A DNA stretch of 64,000 nucleotides from Gigaspora margarita (Eukaryota > Glomeromycota > Glomeromycetes > Diversisporales > Gigasporaceae): NCBI GenBank assembly GCA_009809945.1, contig WTPW01000937.1, positions 185,274 through 249,273 of the forward strand, given 5' to 3'. Positions 35,866-46,324 of the stretch are shown here, one piece after another. The notes below the pieces were generated by a model. That model had not been told where the DNA came from. It worked only from the letters and a program-made list of their open reading frames with translations, and ran no database searches. Each line of letters begins with the position of its first letter. The stretch's first letter is position 1. Made by a program: the position numbers and the translations under genes.

Positions 35866-36620
35866 CAGTAGGTCACCAATCTCTGCTAATATATTAATGC
35901 TTTATGTTATTCTTTTTACCTTCAATTTCATTAAATTAATCCAAATTTCTTACCTAGATTATGCGCTCCATCAGCGTTTATATCACTGCAGACTCTTGAA
36001 AATAAATGAATGCCTTTGTTCATCCTTTCAACTCTAATTCCTTCATCATAATAATATCCAACATTAACAGTTTCATCAGCGTCACCCATATCTGTTTATT
36101 TTGGATAATAGATGAATGTTTTATCTTCATCTTTTTCAACTCCAATTCAATTAAACTAATTTTTTTTTACCTTGATTATAGGTTACATCAACGTTTCCAT
36201 CTCTGCGGATGTTTAAAATAAATGAATGTTTTATGTTCATTCTTTTCAAATCCAATTCCATTTAATAATAAATTCTTATCAGGACTTATATATTCCATCA
36301 ATATCCACCATCTCTACAAATTTTTGAAATGAATGAATGCCTAGTTGTTTATTTTTTCAACTCCAATTCCTTTATCATAAGGATATCCAACTTTAAATAT
36401 CCCACTAATGAGATGAACGCTTTATGTTCATACTTTTCAAGCTCCAATTACATTAAAACAATTTTCTTACCTGGGCTTGTATGTTCTATCAGCATTCCTC
36501 GTTCCCTATCTCTGCGGAGTTTTTGGAAATAAATCAATCTCTTACGTTCATCCTTTTCATCTCCACTTTTCTTCGTCATAACAATATCCAACATTGGATT
36601 TTCCTAATGATAAAGTAGTC

Positions 36621-37336
36621 AGTGTAGCGTTCTTGCAAAGTGCATCTACCAATACTCGACAGCAAAGCCCACCAAAAAGGCACCGATAAATCCAATGGCT
36701 AATGGACGCGAAAACACACCAACGAAAAGTCCACCGGAAAGGACTCTAAAATCGACGCGTCTAACAATTATATTTCAACCCAGCAAGATCCAAAACTTAC
36801 CTTCAGCAGATTTCAAATACACTCAAATGCCTTTTCTTTCTCCGTGACAGTGCTTACGCCATAGTGACAGCAAGACCCAAAACTTCCGATTATGTTTTCT
36901 TTTCATCAAAACTTTACTTTGTAAGAATATCGAATCGAAAGAGAAACCAGTAAGTTACTATAATAATGAATATTTAAGAAAAAAAACCTATTGCTTCATT
37001 TTCGCGTATACTACCTTCTTCTACAGTATACGTCAAGAATGAAGTCCAAGATCTTTGTGTATAACGGAAAGAGCAACCAATCTTGAGGAAAGGTCCTATA
37101 ACAACTAAGGAGCTTAAGTGATAACAACAAAGAAGATCCGGCTATTCATACTTCACAACCAAAAGCAAAATAATAATAATATAAGTTGCGTACTCTATAA
37201 AAAAAAAAAAGGCAATAATTGCGCAAGTATGAATCAACATCTGCACGGTAGATCTCGGTAAATCTATTTTTAGATTATTGCGTCAAAAGCTTTTAACCGC
37301 TGTATCGCATATTAAGTGATCAGACTTTCCTTATTA
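36621..37336. other. intergenic, slightly higher GC, no gene assigned
   Basis: The stretch 36640-36780 is less AT-rich than its surroundings and could be an exon of the Sel1 gene, but no frame matches a known domain. Nothing else is recognised up to the MITE at 37337. Confidence 0.35.
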
Positions 37337-37486
37337 AGTGGTCGGCTAAAGCGGAGTGAAATTTGGTTAGGGCAAGGGTTACCTTTCTGATGCATTTATT
37401 GTTAGAAGATTATATAGATATCAAGAATGTAATTTATTCAGTGTGTAAATCATATATTGTATTAACTCCGCTTTAGCCGACCCCCT
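37337..37486. mobile_element. MITE (150 bp), TA-flanked
   Basis: Ends AGTGGTCGGCTAAAGCGGAG and (reverse complement of the right) AGGGGGTCGGCTAAAGCGGA, flanked by TA. Confidence 0.7.
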
Positions 37487-37558
37487 TATGAAGTAAAAAA
37501 GATTGGGCTTGAAATTTTACACCTGATCAATCAAACAGGTTAATTTTCAAAAAAAAGT

Positions 37559-37590
37559 CAAATTCCTTGGTTTCTACTTTTGACGGCCCA
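37559..37590 (-). repeat. lone inverted-repeat end matching 15391
   Basis: CAAATTCCTTGGTTTCTACT plus TTTGACGGCCC is the reverse complement of the sequence starting at 15391, with two differences. Interiors next to the two ends differ and flanks do not share a duplication. Confidence 0.5.
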
Positions 37591-38689
37591 TATTTTTTGA
37601 GTATTATGTTTTCAAAATTTTTTCAGAGAACATTTACAGAAAACGTATATTTTAATCTTCGAAGCGAAACTTTGAGTTAAATAGCGTTAGAATAAATATT
37701 TATTTATTCATTTGTTTTTAAATGATAAGTTTCATAAGATTAACGACAAATGACAATGAAAGATAATTCATCATTTTCAAAGTTAAGTGGACGCATTTTG
37801 CTAGTTATATTACAAATTACTGTTTTTACAAATAAAAAGTATATATATCAGCTTTCATAATTTTTTCTTGTCGTTAGATATTTCACATCATTTGTACCTT
37901 ATAAAACGATAGAAATATCAGTCAACAACAAACAAACGAGTGCGGAAAAAATAAATTGCAAACCTTTGGGCAAACTTAAGTTATTAATATTTATTAACCC
38001 GCTTCATTGTTCTTAAAAATGTATTTAAATAAATTTTTTAGTATTTCTTGTAAATTACTTAATCATTGAATAATCTTGAAAATAAATTAATCAAACCGTT
38101 TTGTACACAATCGCTTATATTTACGATTGAAATCTAGGTTCGAAATATATAGTATGTCCTAGTTAATCGTACCACAAATTACAAAGAAGCCAGAGAAAAA
38201 GGTGAGATCATTTAGCTGATATATCCGTATAAGTAAATCTACGTTATGTTTTATAACTATAGTTTTTATTATTGCATAATATTCATTATCTACAACTTTA
38301 AGCATTTTAATAATTATTTGAAACGTAACAGTGAATATAAAAAAGGAAAAGTTAAAGCTTTTCCAAAAAAAAACCAGAATACCATAGAAATTGAATACAT
38401 ATCAAGTGAAGCGATAAACTATTTGATTATCAAAGATGTCAAAATATCTTCATATATCAAAATATATACATATATTTTTTGAACTATTTTACATTAATTC
38501 GTACTTGTATATTTATTATAATTATTTAAACTCATCTTACTGTAATACATGTAAATAAACGAAATATGACTTCAGATAACCTCGCTTTCATATTAATCTC
38601 ATCATTCGCCTATTAATAAAAGAAATATAATATATTTCCTTGTAAAAAATAAAGCATAACCTTGATACTACGGTATATCAATTTCAAGC
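37591..38689. other. intergenic downstream of the kinase gene
   Basis: AT-rich. A 78-codon plus-strand frame at 38246-38482 has no recognisable feature and is not called a gene. Nothing else supported. Confidence 0.4.
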
Positions 38690-40093
38690 TCACTTACTAG
38701 GTGATTCTTCTTCTTCTGATGGAAATTTAAAATCCTCCGACGTTGGTGTTGGCGTGGGAGTTATTTCTAAAAAAAAAAAGAAAACGAAATATATATATAG
38801 CAATAGACAAGAGGAGAAACATGAAAATAACTAGTTATTATAAATACTCGGGCTAAACTTACTGGACAGATATCTTGATTGAAGGCTTCCCAAGTCAAGT
38901 CGTTGGCTAAGGAGTTGACTGGTGTATATGGCACCCGAATTTATTTGTGATCTTTGTAGTTCTGGAATCATTTTATTTGCGGCTAAAAATTCATTTCTTA
39001 TTAAAACGTCCTTGTCTCTAGTACTACTATCATATCTTAATGTATCGCACCAATAATTTAACAATTCATAACATTCGTTTGCTATCGGTCTTTTGGAAGG
39101 GTCTGCATCCATACATCGGTTTGCTAATTCAATATATCTTTCTGGTGTTCCTTTTCCAAATTTAGGGCGCAATCCTTCAATTATCCTTAGGGCAAGAGAA
39201 ATATCATGTGAATAATTTCCATGAGCTAGTTCACCTGATGAAAATTCAGTCATAATAATCCCAAAACTATAAATGTCAGAAGCTGTCGTATAAGGTCTTT
39301 CACATAGAACTTCTGGAGCAACATAAGGTAATACACCATAAACTTCCTTTCCTTTAGTCTTATTAGCAGGACCTGCCAATCCTAAATCTGAAATACAAGG
39401 GTAATGATTACTGTGGACTAAAATGTTTCCGTTATGAAAATCTCGGTGTACATTTCCCTTTTTATGAATCAAAATTAATTCGTCAGCTATCTTATGTAAA
39501 AAAAATAATTTTTTTTTCCAGTCAAGGTTTTTAAAATTTGATATAAGGTATTTCTGAAGACTACCATTATCTGCAAATTTTAAAACCATCATATAATTTG
39601 AATCTGCATCTTGAGTCAAACCATATAAATTAATGGTTGAGTATTTATGGTGCAATTGAATCTAAAATTAACCATGATCATGAAACTATTTAAAACGTTT
39701 AAAATATTTCAAATAAATTGAAGTAAATAAGCAAACCTCTTCTAAAAAAGTATCCGAGATGTTTTTAGAATCATTTAATTTTTTAAGCGCAACTTTTAAT
39801 TCTTTTCCCCTTTTCTCTCCTTTCTCATCTATCTCTTTTCTTTCCCCATCTATCCATGTAGCTGAAAATACTTCACTGAATCCACCTTTTCCAATAAAAT
39901 CTATATCTTTTAACTTGTCAAACTGAATCCATTCCACTACCTTTTCGTAACTATTTGCTGATTGTAAAGTGTTCCGTAAAAACTCGTTGATTGCATCATT
40001 TCCAGTACGAACTGAATTGACAGGGTCACATGATTTACACCAACCAACGTCTGAATATTCGTTCACTTTGCATTTTTTACAAATACCAAACAT
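38690..40093 (-). CDS. TKL-type protein kinase, three exons, 410 aa
   Basis: Phosphorylates Ser/Thr (or Tyr) residues; the substrate is unknown and no membrane segment is visible. Exons 40093-39737, 39661-38863 and 38766-38690 join in frame (introns 75 and 96 bp; second donor GTAAGT). N-terminus: CKKCKVNEYSDVGWCKSC (two Cys-x2-Cys pairs, residues 5-22), a header common in Rhizophagus kinases. Gly loop GKGGFSEV (68-75), VALK lysine (104), HRDFHNGN catalytic loop (from 191), SDLG (210-213) where DFG is usual, and APE (234-236). Tail: TPTPTPTSEDFKFPSEEEES, acidic and Thr-Pro-rich. A GTAAGT donor also overlaps the stop codon region, so the gene might run on. ATG at 40093 is the first in frame. 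Family confidence is high; the 3' end is less sure. Confidence 0.87.
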
Positions 40094-40777
40094 TGAATTT
40101 AAAAGTGATAAAATACTTGAATATTAAGTATAATTTAAAGTTTGCTTGTTATATTTTTTTTTATGTTCTCACCTGATTATCTAGTTTCCTAAATATAGAA
40201 TATGCCATATTCACAAATGTACGCGCAAATCAGGGGCTTTTTCCTGTGTGATCAAATCAAATTAATATACGTATGAATAATATCTTTTCTATATCGAGTT
40301 TTGATTGTGTAAATAACACAATCGATAATTTAATCTTACTGTATCTTATGTAACATAACGTATATCTAATTGATTTCGTAATGATACTTCAAAAGATGCT
40401 GTATTTACTGCTATACGTAAGTGTATATTCAATCGAATCAGACCCAAAACTTCAATGTAGTAGACTGTATTTGACGATTCAAAGAAATAAAATCATTAAT
40501 CGAGTGCCAATCAAAAAGAATAAATTATTTACTGTTTTAATACTAAATATTTAAAATTTTGGTTCTATTTGTAAATTGAGTAATTAAGCTCAATAAATAA
40601 TGAGTTAAATTATCAAACTTTTTATTAGTCATCTGATGTAAGAATTACATTGTTTTATTCAATTATTGATAAACGATACAACACTTGAGTTAAATGTTTA
40701 TATAATGGATGAGTTTGTTTTTAACAAACGTTATTTGAATATTTTCATAAATATAATTATATAAAACGAAATGTTTA
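40094..40777. promoter_or_regulatory. presumed kinase upstream region
   Basis: About 680 bp with no other gene. A strong donor-like CAG/GTGAGA on the minus strand near 40171 and an acceptor-like ATTCAAG near 40118 could mark an intron in the 5' leader. This is inferred from consensus only. Confidence 0.3.
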
Positions 40778-40958
40778 CAGTCGCCTCTCTCTAATCCGAA
40801 CCTTAACAAATTCTGTGAAAATTAAATGTAAAACTCTAGAATATTTGTAAATTTTATTATAAAGTTCGGATTAGCATAATAGTAACTCTTTGTGAACTGA
40901 ACTTTTTGACCAATTTTACATGTAAGAATGAATGCTTCTGAATAGAGAGAATTGACTG
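40778..40958. mobile_element. pogo/Tc1-type MITE (181 bp)
   Basis: Ends CAGTCGCCTCTCTCTAATCC and (reverse complement of the right) CAGTCAATTCTCTCTATTCA, with TA on both sides. It ends 44 bp before the stop of the SLOG gene, within its presumed 3' flank. Confidence 0.8.
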
Positions 40959-41002
40959 TATATACTAAAATGTAAGTTCTTACTAAAGAAAATGTATATA
41001 AA

Positions 41003-41479
41003 TTAAGAGAATTTGGTAAAAAAATGGAGATATAAAAAATCATGTGCAATTTTTTCTACATCAACACTATTATTATGGCTTGCTTTTGGCCCTGTAATGA
41101 ATAAATTCTGAATATTATTTTCCTTAATCCAATTAAAAATTTGAACTGCTTGATCTTGATTTTGTTGAGGATTGCCATTAAGACAAATTTTTTGGACTTT
41201 TTCTTCAATTAATGGAATGGTATCATAGTTATCATAATCAACAGTTAATATTTCTAATAGTAAAGTTGCATCTGATTCATTAAAATGTCTTTGATTTATT
41301 TTTGAATATGAATCAGTTTCTAATTCTATAAGATTATAATCTTCTGGTAAAATGTTATCTTGTGCAAGTTTCCCTTGAACACAATAACCACCAATTTCTA
41401 AATTTCTTTTCTTTGCAGCTTTTAGTGCTGCTCTTTCAACACCAGTTAAACCTCCTGAAGTTATTTTGATTTTGGACAT
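41003..41479 (-). CDS. SLOG-superfamily protein (cpYpsA / molybdenum-carrier-like), 158 aa
   Basis: A single uninterrupted exon. The start chosen is the ATG at 41479 (MSKIKITSGG); the frame extends upstream only from a TTG. The N-terminus ITSGGLTGVERAALKAA matches the nucleotide-binding loop of the circularly permuted YpsA / putative molybdenum carrier family (usual form SGGQTGVDRAAL). GGYCVQGKLAQDNILPEDYN follows in the same order as in that family (G-W-C-P-x-G). Then comes a TETDSY-like ELETDSYSKIN with ESDATLLL, and a C-terminal NLFITGPKAS. Members bind nucleotide-type or cofactor ligands; the biochemical role is unsettled. The family is mostly bacterial, so transfer is possible. Downstream is a MITE. 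Confidence 0.8.
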   Translation of the reverse strand: MSKIKITSGGLTGVERAALKAAKKRNLEIGGYCVQGKLAQDNILPEDYNLIELETDSYSKINQRHFNESDATLLLEILTVDYDNYDTIPLIEEKVQKICLNGNPQQNQDQAVQIFNWIKENNIQNLFITGPKASHNNSVDVEKIAHDFLYLHFFTKFS

Positions 41480-41814
41480 TAATAAATAGAGTTGTAAAAA
41501 ATTTTTTATCAAAAAAATCAATCATTATAAATAATTTAAACAATATGTAATACTTTGAATTTTTAAGGTTAAAAATTTTAATTTTAAAAAAGTAATATTT
41601 GGATGATCTATAAATTTTAAATTTTTTTTTACGAAAAATATAAAATTGTTGATATTGTTTCATTTTTAGAAATAAATTGGTATACTGATATTTTTAGTAA
41701 TGATTTGTGATACTAATAAACAAATTATTTATACAATTATACTATAATAATTTAAAACCAGTTAAATTTTATTATAATAAAAAAATTAAAGTAGATAAAA
41801 TAAGGGAACAACTA

Positions 41815-41922
41815 TGTGCCCACCGCCTGATTTGGAGATCACGCTTTTTATCCAATCAATGTCCATCACGTTGAAATCATACAAAACAATGAAGATCATT
41901 TCTATTTTGGGCGGTGGGCACA
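41815..41922. mobile_element. small MITE (108 bp), TA-flanked
   Basis: TGTGCCCACCGCC and GGCGGTGGGCACA form perfect 13-bp ends, flanked by TA. Confidence 0.75.
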
Positions 41923-43194
41923 TAAATTTAACCGAAGCCAAGAATAAACATCGGCCTGATCCGTGTCGATCTCTATAGCTCATTGGCTAACATATGTGCA
42001 CGTGACTGGAATCAAACACAAAAAATCATGTCCTTGAATCTATTAAACTATATTTACTTCAAATTAACAAAAGAATATACGTATTCATCATGTCATCTTA
42101 AAAACTGGCTAATAAACTACTACGTACTACATAAATACGTAATAATTAAAGAAACCAATTTATTTCTAATAAAAGGTTGACCTTTTGTGTCAGCCCCCTG
42201 CATAGCCTATATCTCATAACAGGAATTTACTCCGCTCGTAACACCGTTATCAGTAAAAAAATGCTTACTCGCTTCTCACCGATAGCAGACAAAGAAAACT
42301 TCCTGAACACACGCACTGATCTTTTATCTAGCAGCGATAAAACTTATTTCCGAATTAAAAAAAAATTGTTACGTACGTACGTACTTACTCACTAAATTTA
42401 GAATTTGTCTGACAGAGTATCAATAATTTGCTATATCAATTTATTAATACGTAAACATGAGCGATGCCAACGTACCATAAACATAGGAAAAATTATATGG
42501 TCTTTCAAAATGTTGAAAATCGTTTTTACCGTAATTGAATATAGAGGTTTCACTATCCCTTGAACAATAAAAATGTATTTACGTAGTAAGTATTGTTCAT
42601 AATATCAAGTGTACACTTTTGCTGTGTCTAGAAAAATTAGCAATATTAATAAATTATGTACATGACTGACCGTAAACCATTGTAGGCACATCTGGCTTCA
42701 TTTGTGATACTTTGGAATTGTGAGATGAGTGCCATAACGTCTCAGGTGGCATAGTATTGTCGTAGATTAATCTGCGGATATTTATGATATTGGGGGATTA
42801 AAGAAAATGAATTATTGTTTATTTATAGGGAAGAAAGATCTTTTCTATTCAATTCAACTAATTTTCTTATATGAATCTACTTATACTTTTATATGTAGCT
42901 TTTATTAATACTTCTATGATATTCTCTACCTAAGAATCACTTATTTATCACATCTTGATCTACCTATGTACTACGATGCACCTAATTTTCGCATATTTTA
43001 AATATTACTTTGAGTACTAATCAAGAAATTTTTAAAGTAATCATTGAAAGCTTAGTTATTAAAGTTTTTTTTTTTTATAAAATTTAGGTCTCGAACTTCT
43101 ATCCTGAAAGATTCAAATCAAACCGATGAGAGGCTTCTACCAATACTAGGCATTATGTCTAATAGGCAACTATGTTATGTTTGAAATATTATAG
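41923..43194. other. intergenic, no gene recognised
   Basis: Frames at 41983-42180 and 42177-42395 lack any known motif. A short ACGT-repeat occurs near 42372. Nothing else supported. Confidence 0.45.
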
Positions 43195-43715
43195 TTATTG
43201 AATGGGTTGTAGTGAATAACCCAGTTACACACGGGTTCATATTCCGTGCCGAAGGCACGGGATTTAAATATGAACCCGTGTGTGTAACGGGTTATTCAAC
43301 ATGCCCATATAATTACTAGCTTATTGCACGGCGTCTGACGTAATAATCCCGTGCCAATAAGTAAATAAAAAAGCACGGGTTGTCACATAAGACCCGTGCA
43401 ATAATTAATAGTTATCAGGGAGGCACTGCCTGATAACTGGTTTATTTGGTCAAAGATTTAAAATCAGACTAAGAAATTGAATTCCGAAGGAATTCAACTT
43501 CTTAGCTGACTTTAAATCATTTGACCAAATAATTAAGTTATAAGGCATTGATAACAGATTTATCCGGTAACTTATGACGATGGTCTGCCCAATAACTATT
43601 TTATTATTCGGCAACTATGTAGTTTCTGCCGAATAATAAATTTATTGGGCAGACGAATCATAATAAGCTGCCGGATAAAATGATTTATCAGATAGATATC
43701 TATTGTTTGTTTTGT
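43195..43715. repeat. cluster of five or more long hairpins
   Basis: Consecutive inverted repeats, mostly with very short loops: (1) 43210-43305, centre CCGTGCCGAAGGCACGG, arms about 45 bp; (2) GCACGG/CCGTGC pairs at 43336-43402; (3) GTTATCAGGGAGGCACTGCC...GATAAC at 43421-43440; (4) 43447-43528, centre GAATTCCGAAGGAATTC, arms about 38 bp; (5) 43545-43690, outer TTATCCGG/CCGGATAA around GTCTGCCCAATAA/TTATTGGGCAGAC around TTATTCGGCA/TGCCGAATAA. No coding. Confidence 0.8.
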
Positions 43716-43872
43716 TAAGAAATATTATGTATCACCTACTGTACTAAGCAACTTGATTCATACTTCGGATGTTGTATATGCGACTGATGCTATCCAGGTA
43801 CTTACAGAACATTTAAATTTTACATCACCTGAATATTCTAATAAGTGCAATGTGGATCTACTGATCATGTAA

Positions 43873-43990
43873 TTTAGGGTTTTCTCAAGCAGCATGCTCG
43901 ATGGGTTTCTTAATCTCTCCCCAAGTTTCCATTGGTCGAATGCAAACCTCAATTTCATTGGTAAATCACTAATCGGGTGGCTAGTAATGT
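43873..43990. mobile_element. fragment: left end of MITE family B
   Basis: GGGTTTTCTCAAGCAGCATG followed by CTCGATGG matches the left end of the element at 16909; the match fades by about 43990 and no right end is present. Confidence 0.6.
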
Positions 43991-44814
43991 GGTCTTCGTA
44001 ACTGTAATTTTTGTAATAATTACGTTTTAATAATTTTTTTTTTAACTATTACTTTTCACTTTTTAAATATTAACGTTTGGCAATTCTCTTGAATTTAGCA
44101 CTTCTTACGACAAAACATCTCTTTTTAGCAACTCTAAATTAATAAATATAATAATAAATATTGCACTATAACAATTATTAACAATCATACAGTATTAAAT
44201 AATTTTTCTCGAATATTAAAGTATCTGTTATGCAGTGTTAATTTATTAATTAATTAAACACAATTATTTTTCAGATCATTCATATTTTAAGCACAATTAT
44301 TTTTAGACCATTCATATTTTATATTTCAGCTAGAGCAGGTCAAAAAGTCATAATACTGTCAACCTTTTATATAGAACCGATGCTCATTATAGTAAGCCTT
44401 TAAAGTTAATTATATTTGACTGTACTTTGAAATTTCGTTAGTAGAAAGTTTGTGTGCTCAATGAAGTATCGAAAAAAGAAATGAGAAGTTTTTGCTTGAG
44501 CAATCAATACAAATAATGATAGCACATTTTTTATTTATTTATTTTATTTATTCATTTTCTTTTTTTTATTATATTGTAACGTTTGTATGCTTAATGATGT
44601 ATCGAATAAAGAAATTTTACTTAGCAACTAGTATGCACATAACGATAAATATTTATGCATTTTTTATTTATTTAATCTTAAGTAACTAGTACGATAAATA
44701 TTTAAGTACTATTTTTATTTATTTTAAAAATTGCATTTGATTCTAAGAAATTTTTGCTTCTCTTTGTAACTATTATACCGAAATGATACTTATAATGATA
44801 AGTTTTGAATGAAA
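43991..44814. other. AT-rich, no gene seen
   Basis: Short, unremarkable frames only. A degenerate CTGTCAACC...TTTGACTG pair at about 44357-44426 may be the wreck of a TA-type MITE. Confidence 0.4.
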
Positions 44815-45404
44815 GGGTGGCAATTATTTTGCTGACAATCACTTCACCGACATAACATTTCACCGACAATTTCATTTTACCGACAGTTTATTTCACCAAA
44901 GCTCATTTCACCGACAAAGTAATTCTGGTCATTGTCGTTAGGGTCAGGGTAGGGTCAGGGTAGTGATGTGAATTCTACCAGTTTGGCATGATCCTACCAG
45001 TATCTACTGGTAGGTGGTAGCTACCGGTAGCTACCACTACCGGTAGTCTACTGGTCACATGATAAATAAAATTTATTTGACAAATCATATACTTTTCGAT
45101 ATTTATAATTAATTATATAATTTTAAAATTTTATTCAATTATCTACCCTGCATATAATTTACCTAACGGTATCTACCGTTATCTACTGGTAGATACCAGT
45201 GGTAGATTCCTACCGGTAGCTACCAAATCACATCACTAGGTCAGGGTAAAATTAGGGTTAAAGTTAGGTGCTTTTTACAAAAAAACTTGTCGGTAAAATG
45301 AGCTTCGGTGAAACAAAATGTCGGTAAAATGAATTTGTCGGTGAATATTTGTCGGTGAAATGTTATGTCGGTGAAGTTGATTGTCGGCGAAATAATACGG
45401 ACCC
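44815..45404. mobile_element. long-arm inverted-repeat MITE with a nested hAT
   Basis: Arms of about 100 bp are made of repeated TTCACCGACA / TGTCGGTGAA words (44830-44925 and 45283-45400). GTTTTGAA occurs near both ends (44802 and 45405) and may be an 8-bp target duplication, but the left junction is not clean. Interior near the middle repeats GGTCAGGGTAG. The hAT element at 44961-45238 is inserted in the interior. Confidence 0.65.
44961..45238. mobile_element. hAT MITE, CTACCGGTAG-rich (278 bp)
   Basis: Ends TAGTGATGTGA and TCACATCACTA, with GGTCAGGG at 44953-44960 and 45239-45246. Both subterminal zones repeat CTACCGGTAGCTACC and ATCTACTGGTAG words. Confidence 0.88.
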
Positions 45405-45543
45405 GTTTTGAAATGCGTTAATTTGATTTTTTTTTTTTCCTTTTTTATTTGGCCTTGTAGCGGTATTAAGGTTGGCGTGTTCCATTTTATCAAATTGGAG
45501 TTGGTATTTCATACATCCAATCAGAACTTGGGAGAGAAATTAA

Positions 45544-46324
45544 GGGTGTTCTCAAGCGCCTAAATCAATTGATCGGAAATAAAGTTTTAAATAGTCGGGG
45601 GCCGAAAAAACTGATCCAGTGAGTTGCCGTTTCATTGAAAAAAGCCTGGAGGCGCTGGCCATCTTTTTTTTCATAGAATTAACGCTGATTGGCCAAAACT
45701 GTTTATTAATAGAGTAAACAAAGAGGTTGTTCAAGCACTTGCTTTACGTCATGGATCTTCAGCGAAATTACAATCGTCAAAAAATTATTACGTTGGTTTT
45801 AATATTCGAAACTCTTATTGCTAATAAAAAAAAATCCCAAGAGACCCAAAGAGTAAACCTTGCCAATTTTTATTATCTTCTAACTTTTATGTCAAATTCG
45901 GCAATTCCATATATATATATTTTTTTCCTAATGTTATTTTTATTTATTTTATTTTTTTTAAAAATTTTTTAATAAATACTTTGTCATTTTCAGCGTTGGT
46001 CTTGTTCGAAGCCAAAGACGCAAAAAGCTGCGAATATTGTTGCTGTAACAACATATGAATATTCGTTAAGTCCGTAAAAGGTACTTAGAGTTGCTGAAAC
46101 CACATTTGTTTGTTGGTGTTGCCAAAGAAGGGTTTACGTTTGTTTGTTGGATAGTCGTCTTTTTTTTTTTTTGTTACGGTTTGTTGAAGACATAGCGATA
46201 ATACAGTAAAACAAAGGTGGTCTGCTCAAACAATGATTGCAATCATTATTACAATCAATTGTAATAATTGAGCACCATCTCAATCACTATCAGATCACAT
46301 TGAGGGAGTTGCTTGAGAATACCC
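45544..46324. mobile_element. MITE family A, second copy (781 bp)
   Basis: Left end GGGTGTTCTCAAGCGCC, right end (reverse complement) GGGTATTCTCAAGCAACTCC. The left flank is TTAA. The 60-codon minus frame (45734-45552) is kept with few differences from 16233-16051. The Ser/Thr/Gln-rich frame is present but shifted. It is joined at its right side to family B sequence without an intervening spacer. Confidence 0.76.

Larger units (their letters stand above)
33590..36620 (-). pseudogene. eroded Sel1-like repeat (SLR) gene
   Basis: On the minus strand a recurring unit reads DEGIGVEKDEHKAFIYFQES (34860s) then AAIENADGAHNLG, followed at once by a donor GTAAGAAATT. The intron leads to the next NVGYYYDEGI segment. 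This is the Sel1 repeat consensus, one repeat per exon. Donor-bearing units lie near 36470, 35950, 34805, 34365 and 33715, with poorer ones near 36275 and 36175. Frames are shifted in most units and no long ORF survives. Two MITEs (33824-34099 and 34999-35865) are inserted. Sel1 repeats form solenoid adaptors. In these fungi they are common alone or behind kinase domains. The boundaries are approximate. Confidence 0.65.

Noticed and set aside
15391-37590. A single 22-kb transposon bounded by the two matching 30-bp inverted ends
   Set aside because: Flanks show no target duplication of any plausible length, the sequence next to the two ends differs, and the interior is a patchwork of independent elements. 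Kept only as lone ends.
38246-38482. 78-codon plus-strand frame downstream of the kinase
   Set aside because: No domain, low-complexity Ile/Lys/Tyr content, no neighbour support; left as intergenic.
41480-41521. Longer N-terminus for the SLOG protein
   Set aside because: It would require a TTG start; the first ATG at 41479 directly precedes the conserved SKIKITSGG segment.
41983-42395. Two overlapping plus-strand frames (65 and 72 codons)
   Set aside because: No recognisable motif, no splice continuation and no codon pattern distinguishing them from background.
43195-43715. CRISPR array or operator series
   Set aside because: The repeated form is inverted and each hairpin differs in sequence; there are no direct repeats with uniform spacers, and the genome is eukaryotic.
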